Part shown: positions 43,241 through 55,500 of the stretch, in pieces
How positions within the stretch are numbered: the first letter of the stretch is position 1
Layout of the letters: every line of letters begins with the position of its first letter
Origin: Cantharellus purpuraceus
Lineage: Eukaryota > Basidiomycota > Agaricomycetes > Cantharellales > Hydnaceae
Direction of reading: 5' to 3'
Length of the DNA: 64,000 bases
NCBI GenBank assembly: GCA_025174535.1
Contig: JALBUN010000049.1
Location: forward strand, 1,984,001 to 2,048,000
Translations under genes and position numbers: made by a program
Notes under the pieces: model-generated
Told to the model about the DNA's origin: nothing
Database searches by the model: none
Seen by the model: the letters and a program-made list of their open reading frames with translations, nothing else

Positions 43241-44814
43241 ATGTCCACAGCACTCACCACCACCAATCTCCTCCCCTCCTTGGTTCCTAAGCTTATGCCA
43301 ACTGGCTTGAACTGGACCATATTTGCCATGCATTTCCAGGACACCATTGAAACAAAAGGCTTGTGGGGATATTTTGACAGCACCACTGTTTGCCCCATCC
43401 TCCTTGAAACTTCCACTTCTAAACAGAAGTCTGCACTCACCCAGTGGATCAAGGAGGACTGCTCTGCCAAAGCCCTCCTTACCCATCACATCCCTGACTC
43501 AGCCCTGATCTGTATCCACAGAAAAACATCCCTGAAAGATCAGTGGAACCTCATCTCAAAGGAGTTCTTGTCAAAGGGTGCCTTTGCCCAAGCAGACTTG
43601 TGCACTCAGTCCATGGAGTCCAAGTGCCCCGACAAAGGCAATGTGCATGAATTTTTGGACAATCTGCATGTAAGAAAGGAGGAACTGGTTACCTATGGGG
43701 TCATCATTGAAGAGAGACTACCACTCCACTATCATTAAATCCCTTCCACCTCATCTCTCTGCTTTTGTCTGAAATTTACTTACCAGCATGAGACTGTATA
43801 GCTCTACAAAAACAATTGATCCTGATGAGCTCATCTCACTGGTTTCTGAGGAGTACAAACAACATGTAGCACAGAAATTATGCTGTGCTGGAGGCAATAC
43901 TTCAAAAGGGAATTATAAAAATGAGGCCATGTCTGCCTTACCCAATGGAAAGGGAAAATGTCCTGAAAGGAGGCCACATGGTGTCTGCTGGAACTGTGGT
44001 GACAAGGGACACTATAAGGACAAGTGTCAAGACATCAGTAAACAAAGGCCACTCCCAGAACAACAGTGACACCACTAATGTTGCTGTTCAATTGGATTCT
44101 GAGACCAAATGTGCCTTCATGGCAGATGAGCTCTGGGAATCAGACTCAGAACTCCCACTGCTTTTATCAATCATTGATTCAGACTCAGATGTAGAAACCA
44201 CCAGGGAAAGCAAAGGAGACTGGTTCTCTGAGATTAGCAATGACTCAGACAATGAATGCAAGATGGAGCAGTCACCTGAAACTGACAAGAGCAATGGTTT
44301 TTCACTTGTCAATGATGACTTGGACTGCATTGACATTGATCTGAATAACGCACATGCAATTTGTGTTGAAGTTGATGAAAGAAATAGGACCTCACCTTGC
44401 ATTGAAGTCTATGACTCAGGATGCACCACTCACATCACTCCTTACTGTAATGCAGTCCAAAACTTCATCAAGATTACTTCAAGATCATTCCAGGCTACAA
44501 ACAAGCAAAACTTCAGGGCAGTTAGAATAGGTGAGATGACAATTGATATACCAAACAACATTGATATCTCAAAACTAAGGCTCACAGAAGTCCTGTACTC
44601 ACCTGAAGTTGGCTACACTCTTGTGTTAGTTGGTCATCTTGATGATGCAGGTTTTGATGTGACATTTGCAGATGGCAAATGTACAATATGTAAGCATAAT
44701 GGTAAGCTGGTTGGCATGGTCTCCAAATCAGGATGTGGCCTCTATTGTGTCTCACATGAGTCTGATACGGCAAATTTGACTACAGACATACTCACTTTGG
44801 ATCAATTCCATTGT
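43241..44814 (+). pseudogene. gag: copia-1 gag and protease
   Basis: Gag starts at ATG 43241 (MSTALTTTNLLPSLVPKLMP) with a UBN2-type capsid region (SLKDQWNLISKEFLSKGAFA), breaks at 43736, and resumes with a zinc knuckle CWNCGDKGHYKDKC (about 43990). After a 1-base shift the frame continues through an acidic linker to the aspartic protease motif YDSGCTTHI (about 44410). It ends at HC followed by TGA (44815-44817), where copia elements normally read HRRMGHIS at the start of the pre-integrase domain. Confidence 0.85.
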
Positions 44815-44817
44815 TGA

Positions 44818-47447
44818 ATGGGTCATATCTCTCCTGAAATGGCAAGGAGATTAGTGGCTAAAGGTTTTGTAACAGGAGTGAAACTCAAGGACTCACCATC
44901 AGGAGACCCTTTCTTTTGTGAATCTTGCATATACACAAAGGCAACTCGCAGGCCTGTTTTCAAAACGAGTGAAGGTAGCCATGTCACCAAGTTTGGTGAA
45001 GAGATCCACAGTGATCTGTGAAGACCTGCTCTGGTTGCAATGAAAGGTGGAAAGAATTATTACATCACTTTCACAGATGACATGTCTAGGCTGATGCACT
45101 TATACCTTCTATGCACCAAAAACAAAGCCTTTGGTGCATACAAGGAATACAAGATCTGGTGTAATGTGCAGCTTGATGCTAACATCAAATCTCTACACTC
45201 AGACCATGGTGGTGAATGCCTATAGAAGGATTCATATCCTATCTCAAATCTAAAGGTACTATGTAAAAACTCACTGTGTATGACACATGCCAGCAGACTG
45301 CCAAGATTCCTGTAGGGCAAAGCAGCACATTATGTGGTATGGCTTATGAATCACATCTTAACCAGAGTAGTAGACAGTAGAACACCATACGAGGCTGCTT
45401 TTGGGAAGAAACCAAACTTGTGTTATGTTCACAAATGGAGAGAAAAGGTGTGGGTATGCACTGAAACTGGTAACAAATTGGGTGGATGGATTGCAGAGAG
45501 ATGCTGGCTAGGCATTGATGAGTAAAGCAAAGGCTTCCATATCTACTGGCCTGACAAGCAAACTGTGAGTATTGAATGAAATGTTTACCTTGACAATTGG
45601 AACATGTCAGGTTCTCGTCTCAAGGGGGAGGATTGGGAGCTTATTGAAATGAAATCTGACCTACCCTCACCTGGTCCAGCTTCCCCCACTCCATCTCAAT
45701 CTGCACCCATTGTCAAGCCATCACTTACTGGCATTGATACCATGGACCCATCCAAACTTGAAGATGCACCTGGTAAATGACTGTACAAACCCAGTCAGCA
45801 TGTCTGCAACATCCTAGATGGACATGGCATTGCTTCTTACCATCATCTGATCCTGTTGTTACCCCTAGAATTCAGCTCCCTACCACTGTAAACCAAGATG
45901 TGGTTCTTGAGGGGGAGGGATCAGCAGACTGGATGATGACAATGGAAGTAATGGATGAATATGCACTGGTAGCTGAAATGAGTGAAGTCAAAGCTATTGA
46001 GCCCCAATCTCTAGCCCTGATTGGGAACTATGGGAAAAAGGCATTCATGAAGAATTAGCATTACTCAAAGAAGCCAGAACTTGGGAACTTCCCGTATTAC
46101 CAGAGGATGCAAACATTGTTGGCTTCAAATAGGTTTTCTGTGTGAAAAAGGATGCAGTCAGTAACATGGTCAGATACACAGCCTACCTTGTAGCCCAAGG
46201 TTTCTTGCAAGTACCTGGTGTTGACTACTTTGACATGTTCGCCCCCATCGCTAAACTGGCCTCAATCCAAACAGTACTGGCATTAGCTGCTGCAAAGGAT
46301 ATGGAAATCCATCAGATAGATATCAGAGGTGCATGCTTAAATGGAAAACTCACTGATCAAGAGGCTATATATATGACTTAACCTCCTGGATATCATGCTC
46401 CAAACTCTGCTGGAAAGGTGTGTCATCTTCAAAAGATGCTGTATAGACTAAAACAATCTGGGAGGTGATGGTATCAAAAGCTTGTCAAAATAATGACTCA
46501 TCATTTAGCATTCTCAAGATGTGACATAGATCAAGCTGTGTTCTTTTGATGCAACAGTGAAGGCTCCATAATAATCCTAGTACATGTAGATGACTGCACA
46601 ATCATAGCTTCTTCTACTCAGCTCATTGGTCATTTCAAATCAAAGATCTCAAAATTTGTTGAAATAACTGACCTTGGAGTTACATTGGCTGCTAGGGATT
46701 GAAGTCAGGCACAACCAAGAATGATGTACCATGCATTTTTCCCCATGCTCCTATATCACTTCAATCCTCCATTGGTTTAATCTGGATGAAATGAAGCTGT
46801 CATCAACTCCTATGCAGCTGGGCTTGCTCCTTTCCATGTTCCAAACACCCAAGACTATGGCCAAGTGGGCTCAGGTGCACAATACTTCATATTGAGAAGC
46901 CATCAGATCATTGATGTACACTGCACTAGGAACACACCCTGACATAGCATTTGCCATCCAAATATTGTCCAGATTTTCCACAAAATTTGGACCCACACAC
47001 TGGAACGCCATCAAAAGGGTTTTCAGTTACTTAAAGTGCACGAAAGAGCTTTGACTGACTTATGAGCATGCTCAAACTAAATTGATAGGATATGTGAACA
47101 CAGACAGCAGTACAGCTGAAGACAGACATGCAGTTTCAGGATACATGTTCATAATCACCAGAGGAGCAGTATCCTGAAGTGCAAAGCATCAGTGGATAAT
47201 ATCTCTATCTACAACAGAAAGTGAGTACATAGCTGCTGCCCATGCTGCAAAGGAAGCTCTTTGGCTTCATTCACTCATCAAACAACTTTTTGATGGAAAA
47301 ACTATTCCCCACTACTATGTTTTCTGACAATCAATCAGCAATTGCACTTGCTACTATTCAATTAGTCTACTACCTGACCAAAGACATGGTGGCAGATACA
47401 CTCATCAAGACACTGCCATATCTGCAAAGGTCAAGCACTTTGCTATA
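44818..47447 (+). pseudogene. pol: copia-1 integrase, reverse transcriptase, RNase H
   Basis: Successive frames give the pre-integrase zinc-finger end (CESCIYTKATRRPVF), integrase core (YITFTDDMSR, LHSDHGGEC), RT (IHQIDIRGACLNGKL, MLYRLKQSGR, ILVHVDDCTI with the usual YVDD altered to HVDD) and RNase H (TTESEYIAAAHAAKEALWL, FSDNQSAIALA), ending near LTKDMVADTLIKTLP where MITE copy b interrupts. TGA replaces Arg at 46466-46468 and 46547-46549, and TAA replaces Gln just after EAIYMT. Multiple deletions are present. Confidence 0.85.
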
Positions 47448-48014
47448 GACGCTTGTTCAGAAATACAACAAATACATATATACAACCTATTTTCCTCAAA
47501 TTTTATACAATACACTTCAATTCAAACTTATTTTCATATTTCAACATGATTCTTAAATTTTACACAATATACTAGATTAAAACATATTGTGATATTTTGG
47601 CATAATTCTCAAAAATAATTCTTTTTTTCCTGATTTAGTGGTGGCAACTCTCTTGAGGGAACATCCAAATATCATTGATTCTTTCTTATACAATACTTGT
47701 AACATAATTTAAACTATCTTTTAATCCCCACCTGGTATTTGTATATCTAAATACCCTATATAATACCAATTATATTAATACATACATTCCTATTATATCC
47801 ATGTAAATGATTATGTTCATCTCAACCAAATATCTTATCTTTTAAAGTTTATTAAAATATAGAATATATGTTTATATTTATGAAAATTTCACACATCTGA
47901 AATCTTTTAAGATATCCAAATTGTAACTCCCTGGCTTTATGTATCATTGAAATCCTGATGTATATCTCCTATACATCAGAATATTGTATACTGACATGAT
48001 TCCGAACAAGCGTC
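47448..48014 (-). mobile_element. MITE copy b (567 bp) in copia-1
   Basis: Inverted relative to copy a: begins GACGCTTGTTCAGAAATAC and ends ATTCCGAACAAGCGTC. Flanked by ATA on both sides, a likely 3-bp target duplication. It sits between the RNase H end and the polypurine tract of copia-1. Confidence 0.85.
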
Positions 48015-48048
48015 ATAGAACTCAGACTGTCCACAGTTTGAGGGGGAG

Positions 48049-48957
48049 TGTTGGAAGAGTAGATGTGGCAGTATGACAAACCATGTCACATATTCATTTG
48101 GCAGCCTTGTTGTTCACTATAGACGCTTGTTTGGAATCATGTCAGTATACAATATTCTGATGTATATCTTATATATATCAGAATTTTAATGATACATAAA
48201 GTCAGGGAGTCACAATTTGGATATCTTAAAAGATTTTGGATGTGTAAAATTTTCATAAATATAAACATATATTCTATATTTTAATAAACTTTAAAAGATA
48301 AGATATTTGATTGAGATGAACATAATCATTTACATGGATATAATAGGAATGTATGTATTAATATAATTGGTATTATATAGGGTATTTAGATACAAATACC
48401 AGGTGGGGATTAAAGATAGTTTAAATTATGTTACAAGTATTGTATAAGAAAGAATCAATGACATTTGGATGTTCTCTCAAGAGAGTTGCTACCACTAAAT
48501 AGGGAAAAAAGAATTATTTTTGAGAATTATGCCAAAATATCAGAATATGTTTTAATCTAGTATATTGTGTAAAATTTAAGAATCATGTTGAAATATGAAA
48601 ATAAGTTTTAATCTAAGTGTGTTGTGTAAAATTTGAGGAAAATAGGTTGTATATACATATTTGTTGTATTTCTGAACAAGCGTCTATATATGGCTCTTGC
48701 ACAGTCACAAGAGCATCTCCTTTTGTTCTCTTTCTTTGACTCTCTATTATTCTCAAAGATTTATATTGTAGCTAGTTTTTGCATCTCCTCTTTCTCAGTG
48801 GTTTGACACACTTGTGCAAATGCTGAGGTAAGAGACTTGTTATTCATCTTATATTGATTTTTGCTCACCTGTAGTTACTCATACAGATAAATTATATAGT
48901 GGTTTGACATGCTTGTGCAAATGGTGAGTTACTCATACAGTTGCATTAAATTTTACA
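48049..48957 (+). repeat. copia-1 3' LTR with MITE c insertion
   Basis: Matches the 5' LTR at both ends. About 345 bp without the MITE. Contains an internal duplication around GTGGTTTGACA...TGTGCAAATG (48799-48927) that the 5' LTR lacks, so the two LTRs were not simple copies for long, or later changes occurred. Confidence 0.82.
48122..48684 (+). mobile_element. MITE copy c (563 bp) in copia-1 3' LTR
   Basis: GACGCTTGTTTGGAATC at the left and TTCTGAACAAGCGTC at the right, flanked by TATA on both sides (TA or TATA target duplication). Close in sequence to copy a. Confidence 0.85.
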
Positions 48958-50694
48958 AGTTGAGTCTTCATCACTCCCACTTGATAAGCTCTCAATGAGA
49001 TGGGCTCTCCCCTACTCCTAGCAATCCTCTAAATTTCTCAAATGCATCTCTCAGAATCTGCTTTGTGAAGATATCGGCTAACATATCCTTAGTAGAACAA
49101 TACTTATTAGGGTATATGAAGTTCTAAACTACTTCAAATAAGGACTATTATTTAGTAGTTTCAAGGTATTTTCAAATATTCTAATGAATGTACTTATATT
49201 TTGCATTTTTATATATTTGAGCCCACAAGTATATATAATAGGTTGGTTACTGATATAATATGTCATGTGACTTCAAAGAGCACTTGCATGCAAATGATGC
49301 ACATATTACATAAGCAGCAGAGTTCATGCACTTCAGCCAAAAGCAGCCACAGAAGGTTCTAATACCTTCATGGACCTTCCACAAGGTTCTCCAGCCTTCT
49401 CTTTCCTTCTAGGAGCTTCTCTAAGTCTCAGGAATATTCTCTAATTAGTTACATAAGCTAGATAGCCTGTGTATATAAAAAGGGCTGCAACAGCAGTGCA
49501 ATAAAGAATATCTTTTACCACACACACACAGCAGTGTCTACTCAAGCATTGAGTAATCATCACATAAGCAGCATGCTTATATCAGCTACTCTTAAGATAT
49601 ATTAGCTTTGATTGACTCTCAGAGTAGCCAGAAGCTATTATATTACAAGCACAGCAGGCTCTAATATTAATCAAACTCAGAGAAGAGGTTAATATGGAGT
49701 AGCTGATTGGTAATTAACACACTACAAGCCCACTCAGAGCAGTAACTTGAAGTGTATTAATTGTTATTCATTGATCAAGAACCTTACATGTGTAATTGAG
49801 ACTCTGAGGTTAGTCAGGTTAATACGTACCAGGCTATTGGTTGGTCAAGAAAACTGCACATTTAATTGAGACTCTGAGGTTAGTCAGGTTGATATGTACT
49901 TTGCTACTGATCGGTTGGTTCAACTGTAGGCATTTCAATAAATCAACACCACAGTCTATTAACTCACCTCTTTGAGATGAGATTAATATCCCTTGACTGT
50001 TGATTCTATCACAGATAAGACACGTACAGTGAATACACTCATTCAGAAGGAAGTGTTCAAGTGCATATCTATCTTTTTACATTGAAGGGATTATTGTTGG
50101 CTTTAATCCACTCAACCCACAGTTCTGAGACACTAGGTTACTTCCCCCTTTGATGTATCTGAACCCTTGAATGCCTGTCAATCTTGACTTTATATTGCAT
50201 CAGCAGTAAAGCATGAACTACACATGACAAGCATAAAAATCTCTATTGCTTCACTTCCTGTAGCAACATTGATTGTGTTTGTTCACCAGAGTTTAATTTC
50301 TTAATTGGATTCTCCATTAAAATAGTTTCAAGCTTATTGCTAGCCTTGAAAGGCCATACATCCTTGGGCTAAACTTAGATTGTGATTAACACCACAGTTT
50401 AGATTGAAGTTCATGGTTTCAAAATAATACTATAGGTTGATTTCATTGTGATCCACTTGTTTCTGGATAAAGTGGTGATGAATATCTATATGCTTAGCAT
50501 GTGTGTGAGCAATCAGATTTCATGCTAACATGATGCATCCTTGGTTATCAGCATGAATGACAGTGGTTGTGACAGGTGGGTAACCTAAATCCTCAAGTGA
50601 GATCCTAAGCCAGATCACATCCTTTGTCACATTTGATACAGCCATGTATTCCACTTTAACTGTGGACAGTGTAACTGTTGGCTGATTTTGTGAT
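48958..50694 (-). pseudogene. copia-2 RNase H end and 3' LTR start, split by Y3
   Basis: On the - strand, 50690-50432 encodes a copia RNase H (VEYMAVSNVTKDVIWLR, TVIHADNQGCIML, AKHIDIHHHFIQ). After solo LTR Y3 it continues at 49099-49010 with CSTKDMLADIFTKQILRDAF, stop, a purine tract (AAGTGGGAG) and probably an LTR start (TGATGAAGACTC), into which copia-1 inserted. It is therefore older than both Y3 and copia-1. Confidence 0.8.
49105..50426 (+). mobile_element. solo LTR Y3 (1322 bp), perfect 5-bp target duplication
   Basis: Flanked by ATACT at 49100-49104 and 50427-50431; removing it and one ATACT restores the copia-2 reading frame across CSTKDM. It carries TATATAAAAAGGGCTGC (49473), AATAAAGAATATC about 30 bp later, and the ~70-bp CTCTGAGGTTAGTCAGGTT repeats. 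The termini are TATTAGGG and TTCAAAATA (from TG...CA). Confidence 0.88.
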
Positions 50695-50766
50695 TGTTAT
50701 GACTATATTCATTAATTCCCAGATTCCCATCTAATCCACCCAGATCCCCACACATATGAAGTCTAT
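50695..50766 (-). repeat. gypsy-1-type LTR fragment (72 bp)
   Basis: TGTTATGACTATATTCATTA onward matches the outer end of the LTRs at 20507-21035 and 32007-33935 (reverse complement), cut off by the gypsy-2 LTR at 50767. Confidence 0.75.
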
Positions 50767-51358
50767 TGTTAAGGGCTGATATCCTGGAGGTTCAATGGAG
50801 TAGCCAGAGTTCAGATGCTAGTGAATAAGGGGAAAAGACTTTACTGTTCCAGTTCAACTGGAGACAGTATTGAGCAATAACTATTGAGTTGGATTGAGTG
50901 GACTTAGCTTCAACTTGTGTGTTGCATCCCCTCAGATTGTCAGTCCAATATTTTGGAGTCAGAGGTATGGAGTTGAAGATCCTGAGTTTGACTTGTCAAG
51001 AAGGTACTTGTCAAGAAGCTAGCAACCAAGAAGATGATGAGGCAAATCTTAGTCGATATACAAACTACTGTAACATACAAGAAGTAGCCCATATAAGTAT
51101 GTAGAGAATTGAATGATAAATGATAGAACAATAAGATGGATATGGAATACAACATGGAAAGGAGTTTGGAGTTTGGACTCAAGTCCAAATGGACACTAAG
51201 CAATATAATTGTTGTAATCCATAAGTAGAAATGACTTATAAGGGAAACAATAATGGAGTTTGGGGTTAATGGAGGTGGGGTCGACAGAGGTGGAGTAAGA
51301 GGGGATGGAGCAGGAGATGGAGATCTGGAGATTAGACTTGGTGTTACAGGATGTAACA
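50767..51358 (-). repeat. gypsy-2 3' LTR (592 bp)
   Basis: TGTTAAGGG...GATGTAACA. On the - strand it is preceded by a purine tract (CTAGAAGGGAGATAC, 51373-51359), matching the position of the gypsy-1 polypurine tract. No second copy of this LTR lies in the window; the 5' end of gypsy-2 is missing. Confidence 0.8.
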
Positions 51359-51502
51359 GTATCTCCCTTCTAGATCAAGCCCATGAGATCTTAGTCAGCA
51401 TCATGGGAAAATGGTCAGTATATGTGTTTGAATTGGCACATGAGGCTGGGCCATTATTAAAACGTGTGTTATCTTGCTCCTTATCTCTTACCACCAACTA
51501 CA

Positions 51503-52477
51503 ATGCCTTCTGCTAAGGAACTTTGCCAGCAATGCACTGAATTGGACAGGTTGATCACTGAGACAAAGGTGACGGAGGAGAAGAAAAAGCAGGTGGCTCA
51601 CATGAGGGTTGCTGAGGCTGCATGAGTCAGGGTGGAGGCCACAAAGAAGAGGGCCACATCACAGGTATCTGTCAAAGGCAAGGAGGTCATCTGGGACCTT
51701 GACAAGAGTCCAAATTGGACCTCATATGTGATATGTGCATTAAGTGTGAAGATGTATGCAACTGGGCAATGGTAAGTGGAATGGTGTCTGGAATTAGATT
51801 CCATACTGATTGTTGTTTTTGTTTTCTAGACTGGTAAATCTCACTCATGCCTTGCTTGCCAGCAGAACCAGCTGAAGTGCAAGGTGAAAGGTAATGCCCC
51901 TCCTCACTGGAAATGTGATTGTGAAGAGGGCAGCAGCACGGTGGACCCTTCGCCTAAGCATCGACAGACAAGGACCGTGAGTATGAGTCCTGCCACTGAG
52001 GTCATGCCTCTGGCATTGGTTGAAGCCATGCAGGATGTCAGCACCAACGTGGCTGCAGTGGCTTGTCATTTAATCAGCGTTACCAAGCACGTTGAAGGAA
52101 CAAATGCAGCTCTTTGGGGCATCGAGGCTCATGTGGGTGAGGTCATGGGGATGTTTCAATGTTATATGATGGAAACGAGATGGGGCCCACTCCAAGGGGA
52201 GCTAGAGGAGTTGAAGTTAGAACTCCTGGGTGCCATATATGACTTAGACTCAAACTCCTTGGGGTCCTGGGATACCACAGATAACTTCAATCACAGATAA
52301 CTTCAATGGGTTGGATGACAAGGAATGGTGTCCATGGGAGGAGATAGACCAGATGATTGAGGAGCAAAAGCTGGAGTTAGAGGTTCCAGAGAAGGAGATT
52401 TCAGAGTCAGGGGAAACAGTGGATGAGGGTCTAAGGGGTTGGATGCAAAGGAATTAGAGGTCAAGGAGAAGTGATGT
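51503..52477 (+). pseudogene. antisense accessory gene of gypsy-2 (homologue of 21177-22834)
   Basis: Same position as in gypsy-1: between the pol 3' end and the 3' LTR, opposite strand. Exon 1 from ATG 51503 (MPSAKELCQQCTELDRLITE) codes a short coiled coil, then TGA at 51623-51625 in the frame AEAA-stop-VRVE, where CGA (Arg) is likely. After a frame change it reads CDMCIKCEDVCNWAM to a GTAAGT donor at 51772. Exon 2 from 51830 gives SCLACQQNQLKC, then helices (EVMPLALVEAMQDVSTNVAA). A 16-bp direct duplication (CACAGATAACTTCAAT, about 52277-52308) shifts the frame near the end, with an acidic tail (DDKEWCPWEEIDQMIEEQ) in the next frame. Shares with gypsy-1 the order coiled coil, Cys cluster, W near the fourth Cys, acidic end. 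Confidence 0.6.
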
Positions 52478-52544
52478 ATCTAGAGAAAATGAATGACTGA
52501 TTTCTTGGAGTAAAAACTGGAGTGAATCAAAACAAGATGGGGCC

Positions 52545-55500
52545 AGGTTTGTGAGGGTAGACCTGATGGAAATCAGAGATAATCTCCATCACATGTCCTA
52601 GTTCTGAGGCTGATAGCCAGGAGGTTTCTTCATTACTCTGGTTCTCCATCTATGACAATAGGAGGAACTGGAGTTGGTGCTCAACCAGAGAATGGATCTG
52701 GAGTTGATGATTCGAGCATGGAAACGTGGAAGACAGGGTGTATGGAGTGCATGCTTTCTTGGAGACGGAGGGTAAAGGAGTTAGAGCCTGCTTGAGCAAT
52801 GATCTCAAAAGGACCAAGATATTTCTCCAATAGTTTCTTGGAAGGTCTCATGGTATGTATGTTGTCAGATTTGACGAAAACCTTGTCTCCTACCTTGAAG
52901 TCTGGAGCCAGAGATCGATGACAGTCAGCGGAGGTGGAGTAATGGAGTTGGGCATTGGAGATGGTCTTTCAGAGATGCTGATGGAGTTTGTGGAGGTCCA
53001 CAGCGAAGTCTTGAGCTCTTGGGGAAGCGAGGTCTTTGGGTGGTAACTCTTGTTGACAAAGAATGGGGATACACCAGTAGTGGCATTCAGAGCATTATTA
53101 TATGCAAATTCTGCGAGTGGAAGTAAGTCGGACCAGTTGTCCTGTTGGTAGTTGCAATAAACTTAGAGGGACTGTTCCAGAGTTTGATTCATTCATTCGG
53201 TTTTTCCATCAGCTTCCAGATGGTATCCAGAGGGGAAGTGGAGTTTAATGTCCAAGGCCTTTCTGAGGGTTTGAAAAAAGGAGGACACGAACTTGGTACC
53301 ATAGTCAGAGGTAATGTGTGATGGAACTCCATGCTTGGAGAAGACATGAAGCACGAATAGTTTTGCAAGTATAGGAGCTGTGATGGTGTTGACTGTAGGG
53401 ATGAAAATGGACTGCTTGGTAAGGCGATCCACAATAACTAGGATGGTGTTGTAACCAGAGGATGCTGGAAGCTTCTCAATGAAGTCCATGGATATGGAGT
53501 TCCATGGACTCTCTGGAACAGGGAGTTGCTTGAGTAGTCCATAAGGACAATATCTCTGTGACTTTGAGCATATACAAGTGGTACATGATTTGATGTAGGA
53601 CTTAACAGAACCATGGAGTTTGGGCCAGATATAGTCTCACCTGATTAGGTCTATAGTTCAGTTTTTTCCAAAATGACTGGAGTACATGGAGTCGGAGATT
53701 GTTCACATCAGAAATGTAGATGCAGTTGTCGAGACAGAGTAAGCCTTCCAAGCCAATGGACCAGTGATTGGTCAGTTTATTGAGATGATCAGAGATGGCT
53801 GGATCTGATTGGAGTGTGGATTGGATATTGGAGTGGAGTGTATCAATGTCCATAGTGATGACTGCTTGGAGGATTGGGGAGTAGAACATCATGGCTCAGA
53901 GGGATGCAGTTAACTGTTCATTAGTGAACACAGGCCTAAAATTATGCAGATTTACTGCTGCATAATCATCCCATTGTCTAGTTAACGAGTCTGGTTTTGT
54001 ACTGAGTTTGCCAGGATGGAAACAGATTACCAGATTGAACTGGGAAAGGTATTCAGACTAGCAGGCTTGCTGCCATGTAAGGAGTTTGGTAGTTGAAAAG
54101 TATTTGAGGTTCTTGTGGTCTGTAATGACATTGACCAGAGTTGGAGATCCTTTGAGGTAATGTCACCAGGACTTGAAAGCTTCAAAGATTGTGAGTAGTT
54201 CTTTATCATGGACATTATAGTTGAGTTCCACCAGAGTGAAAGTCCAGGGGTGGAAAGCTATCAGGTGGACCTCATTGTCTGTTGGAGAGATGGTTGATAG
54301 AATAGTTTCTACAATGATCAGGGATCTGGGATTCCATTGTGATAAGACCGGAGCTGTGATGAAAGCTCTCTTTAATGTTTTGAAGGATGTCCAACAGGAG
54401 TTCAAGAACTCCCATGGAGTTCCTTTATGAGTTAAATAAGTCAGTGGAACTGTGAGATCAGAGTAGTTGAATATGAAATGCCTATAGAAATTGGCAAATC
54501 CTAGGAAGGATTGCACATCTTTGACTTTGTGGGGTTCTGGCCAATCTTGTATTACCTGGACTTCGCTGGAGTCCATAGTATGTCCATTTGGAGACAATAT
54601 ATATCCGAGGTACTTGACCATGCTCTCGTGGAAAGAACATTTGTTGGCTTGAGCATACAGCTTGTGCTTCCAGAGTTGGAGACAGACTTCATGGACATGG
54701 CTGCTGTGTTCTTCAGAGTTGTCGGAGTATATCAGGATATTGTCCAAGTACACAAGAATGCATATATCCAGGAGGTTGGAGAAAATGTCATTCATAAGAT
54801 GCTGGAATGCTGCTGGAGCATTGGTAAGTCCAAAGGGAATAACGCACCACTCAAATGCACTGTAGTGAGTGCAAAATGCAGTCTTCCATTCATCACCTTC
54901 ATGAATCTGGACCAGATGGTAAGCATGCCAGAGATCAATTTTGGTGAAGAATCAAGCCTTTCTAGGACTGTCAAGGAGATCAGAGATACGAGGAAGTGGA
55001 TAATGATCTTTTTTGGTGATTTTATTGAGACCCCTGAAATCGACACAAAGTTGGAGGGATCTGTCTTTTTTTTGAATGAAAAGGACTGGAGCGCTGCCCA
55101 GAGATCAGGTTGGCCGGATGAAACCATAAGATAGATGCTCATCAATGAATTCTCAAAGAGCCTGGAGTTTGCTCTGGGACAAGGAGTAGATTGGACCAAA
55201 AGGAGGAGATGTTCCATCTTCCATTTCAATCTTCAAATCATATGGCTTGTGAGCAGGGAGTGTGTCAGCATGGGTTTTGCTAAAAATGTCCATGAATTCA
55301 TGATATTTGGTTGGAATGTTCTTCATGTCCCCAGAGGGTCCTCAGAGTTCTTTGGAACTGTTGAGGAGATGAACAACTTGAATGTTTGCATGTCAGCTTG
55401 GGAAGAGTCATGGGCAAAGGCTGCCACATTGACGAAAGCTATTTTTGGAGCAACAAATGGAGACAGAGTTACAGAGTTGAGTGGAGCTGATGCTACCAAC

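Larger units (their letters stand above)
43010..48957 (+). mobile_element. copia-1, Ty1/copia retrotransposon, decayed
   Basis: Complete outline: 5' LTR 43010-43192, gag, protease, integrase, RT, RNase H, polypurine tract (TTGAGGGGGAG at 48038-48048), 3' LTR 48049-48957. Flanked by AGCTG and AGTTG, a target duplication with one mismatch. The order integrase before RT is diagnostic of copia. Two MITE copies (b, c) are nested in it. Many in-frame stops, several of them TGA for Arg, show that it is dead. Confidence 0.9.
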
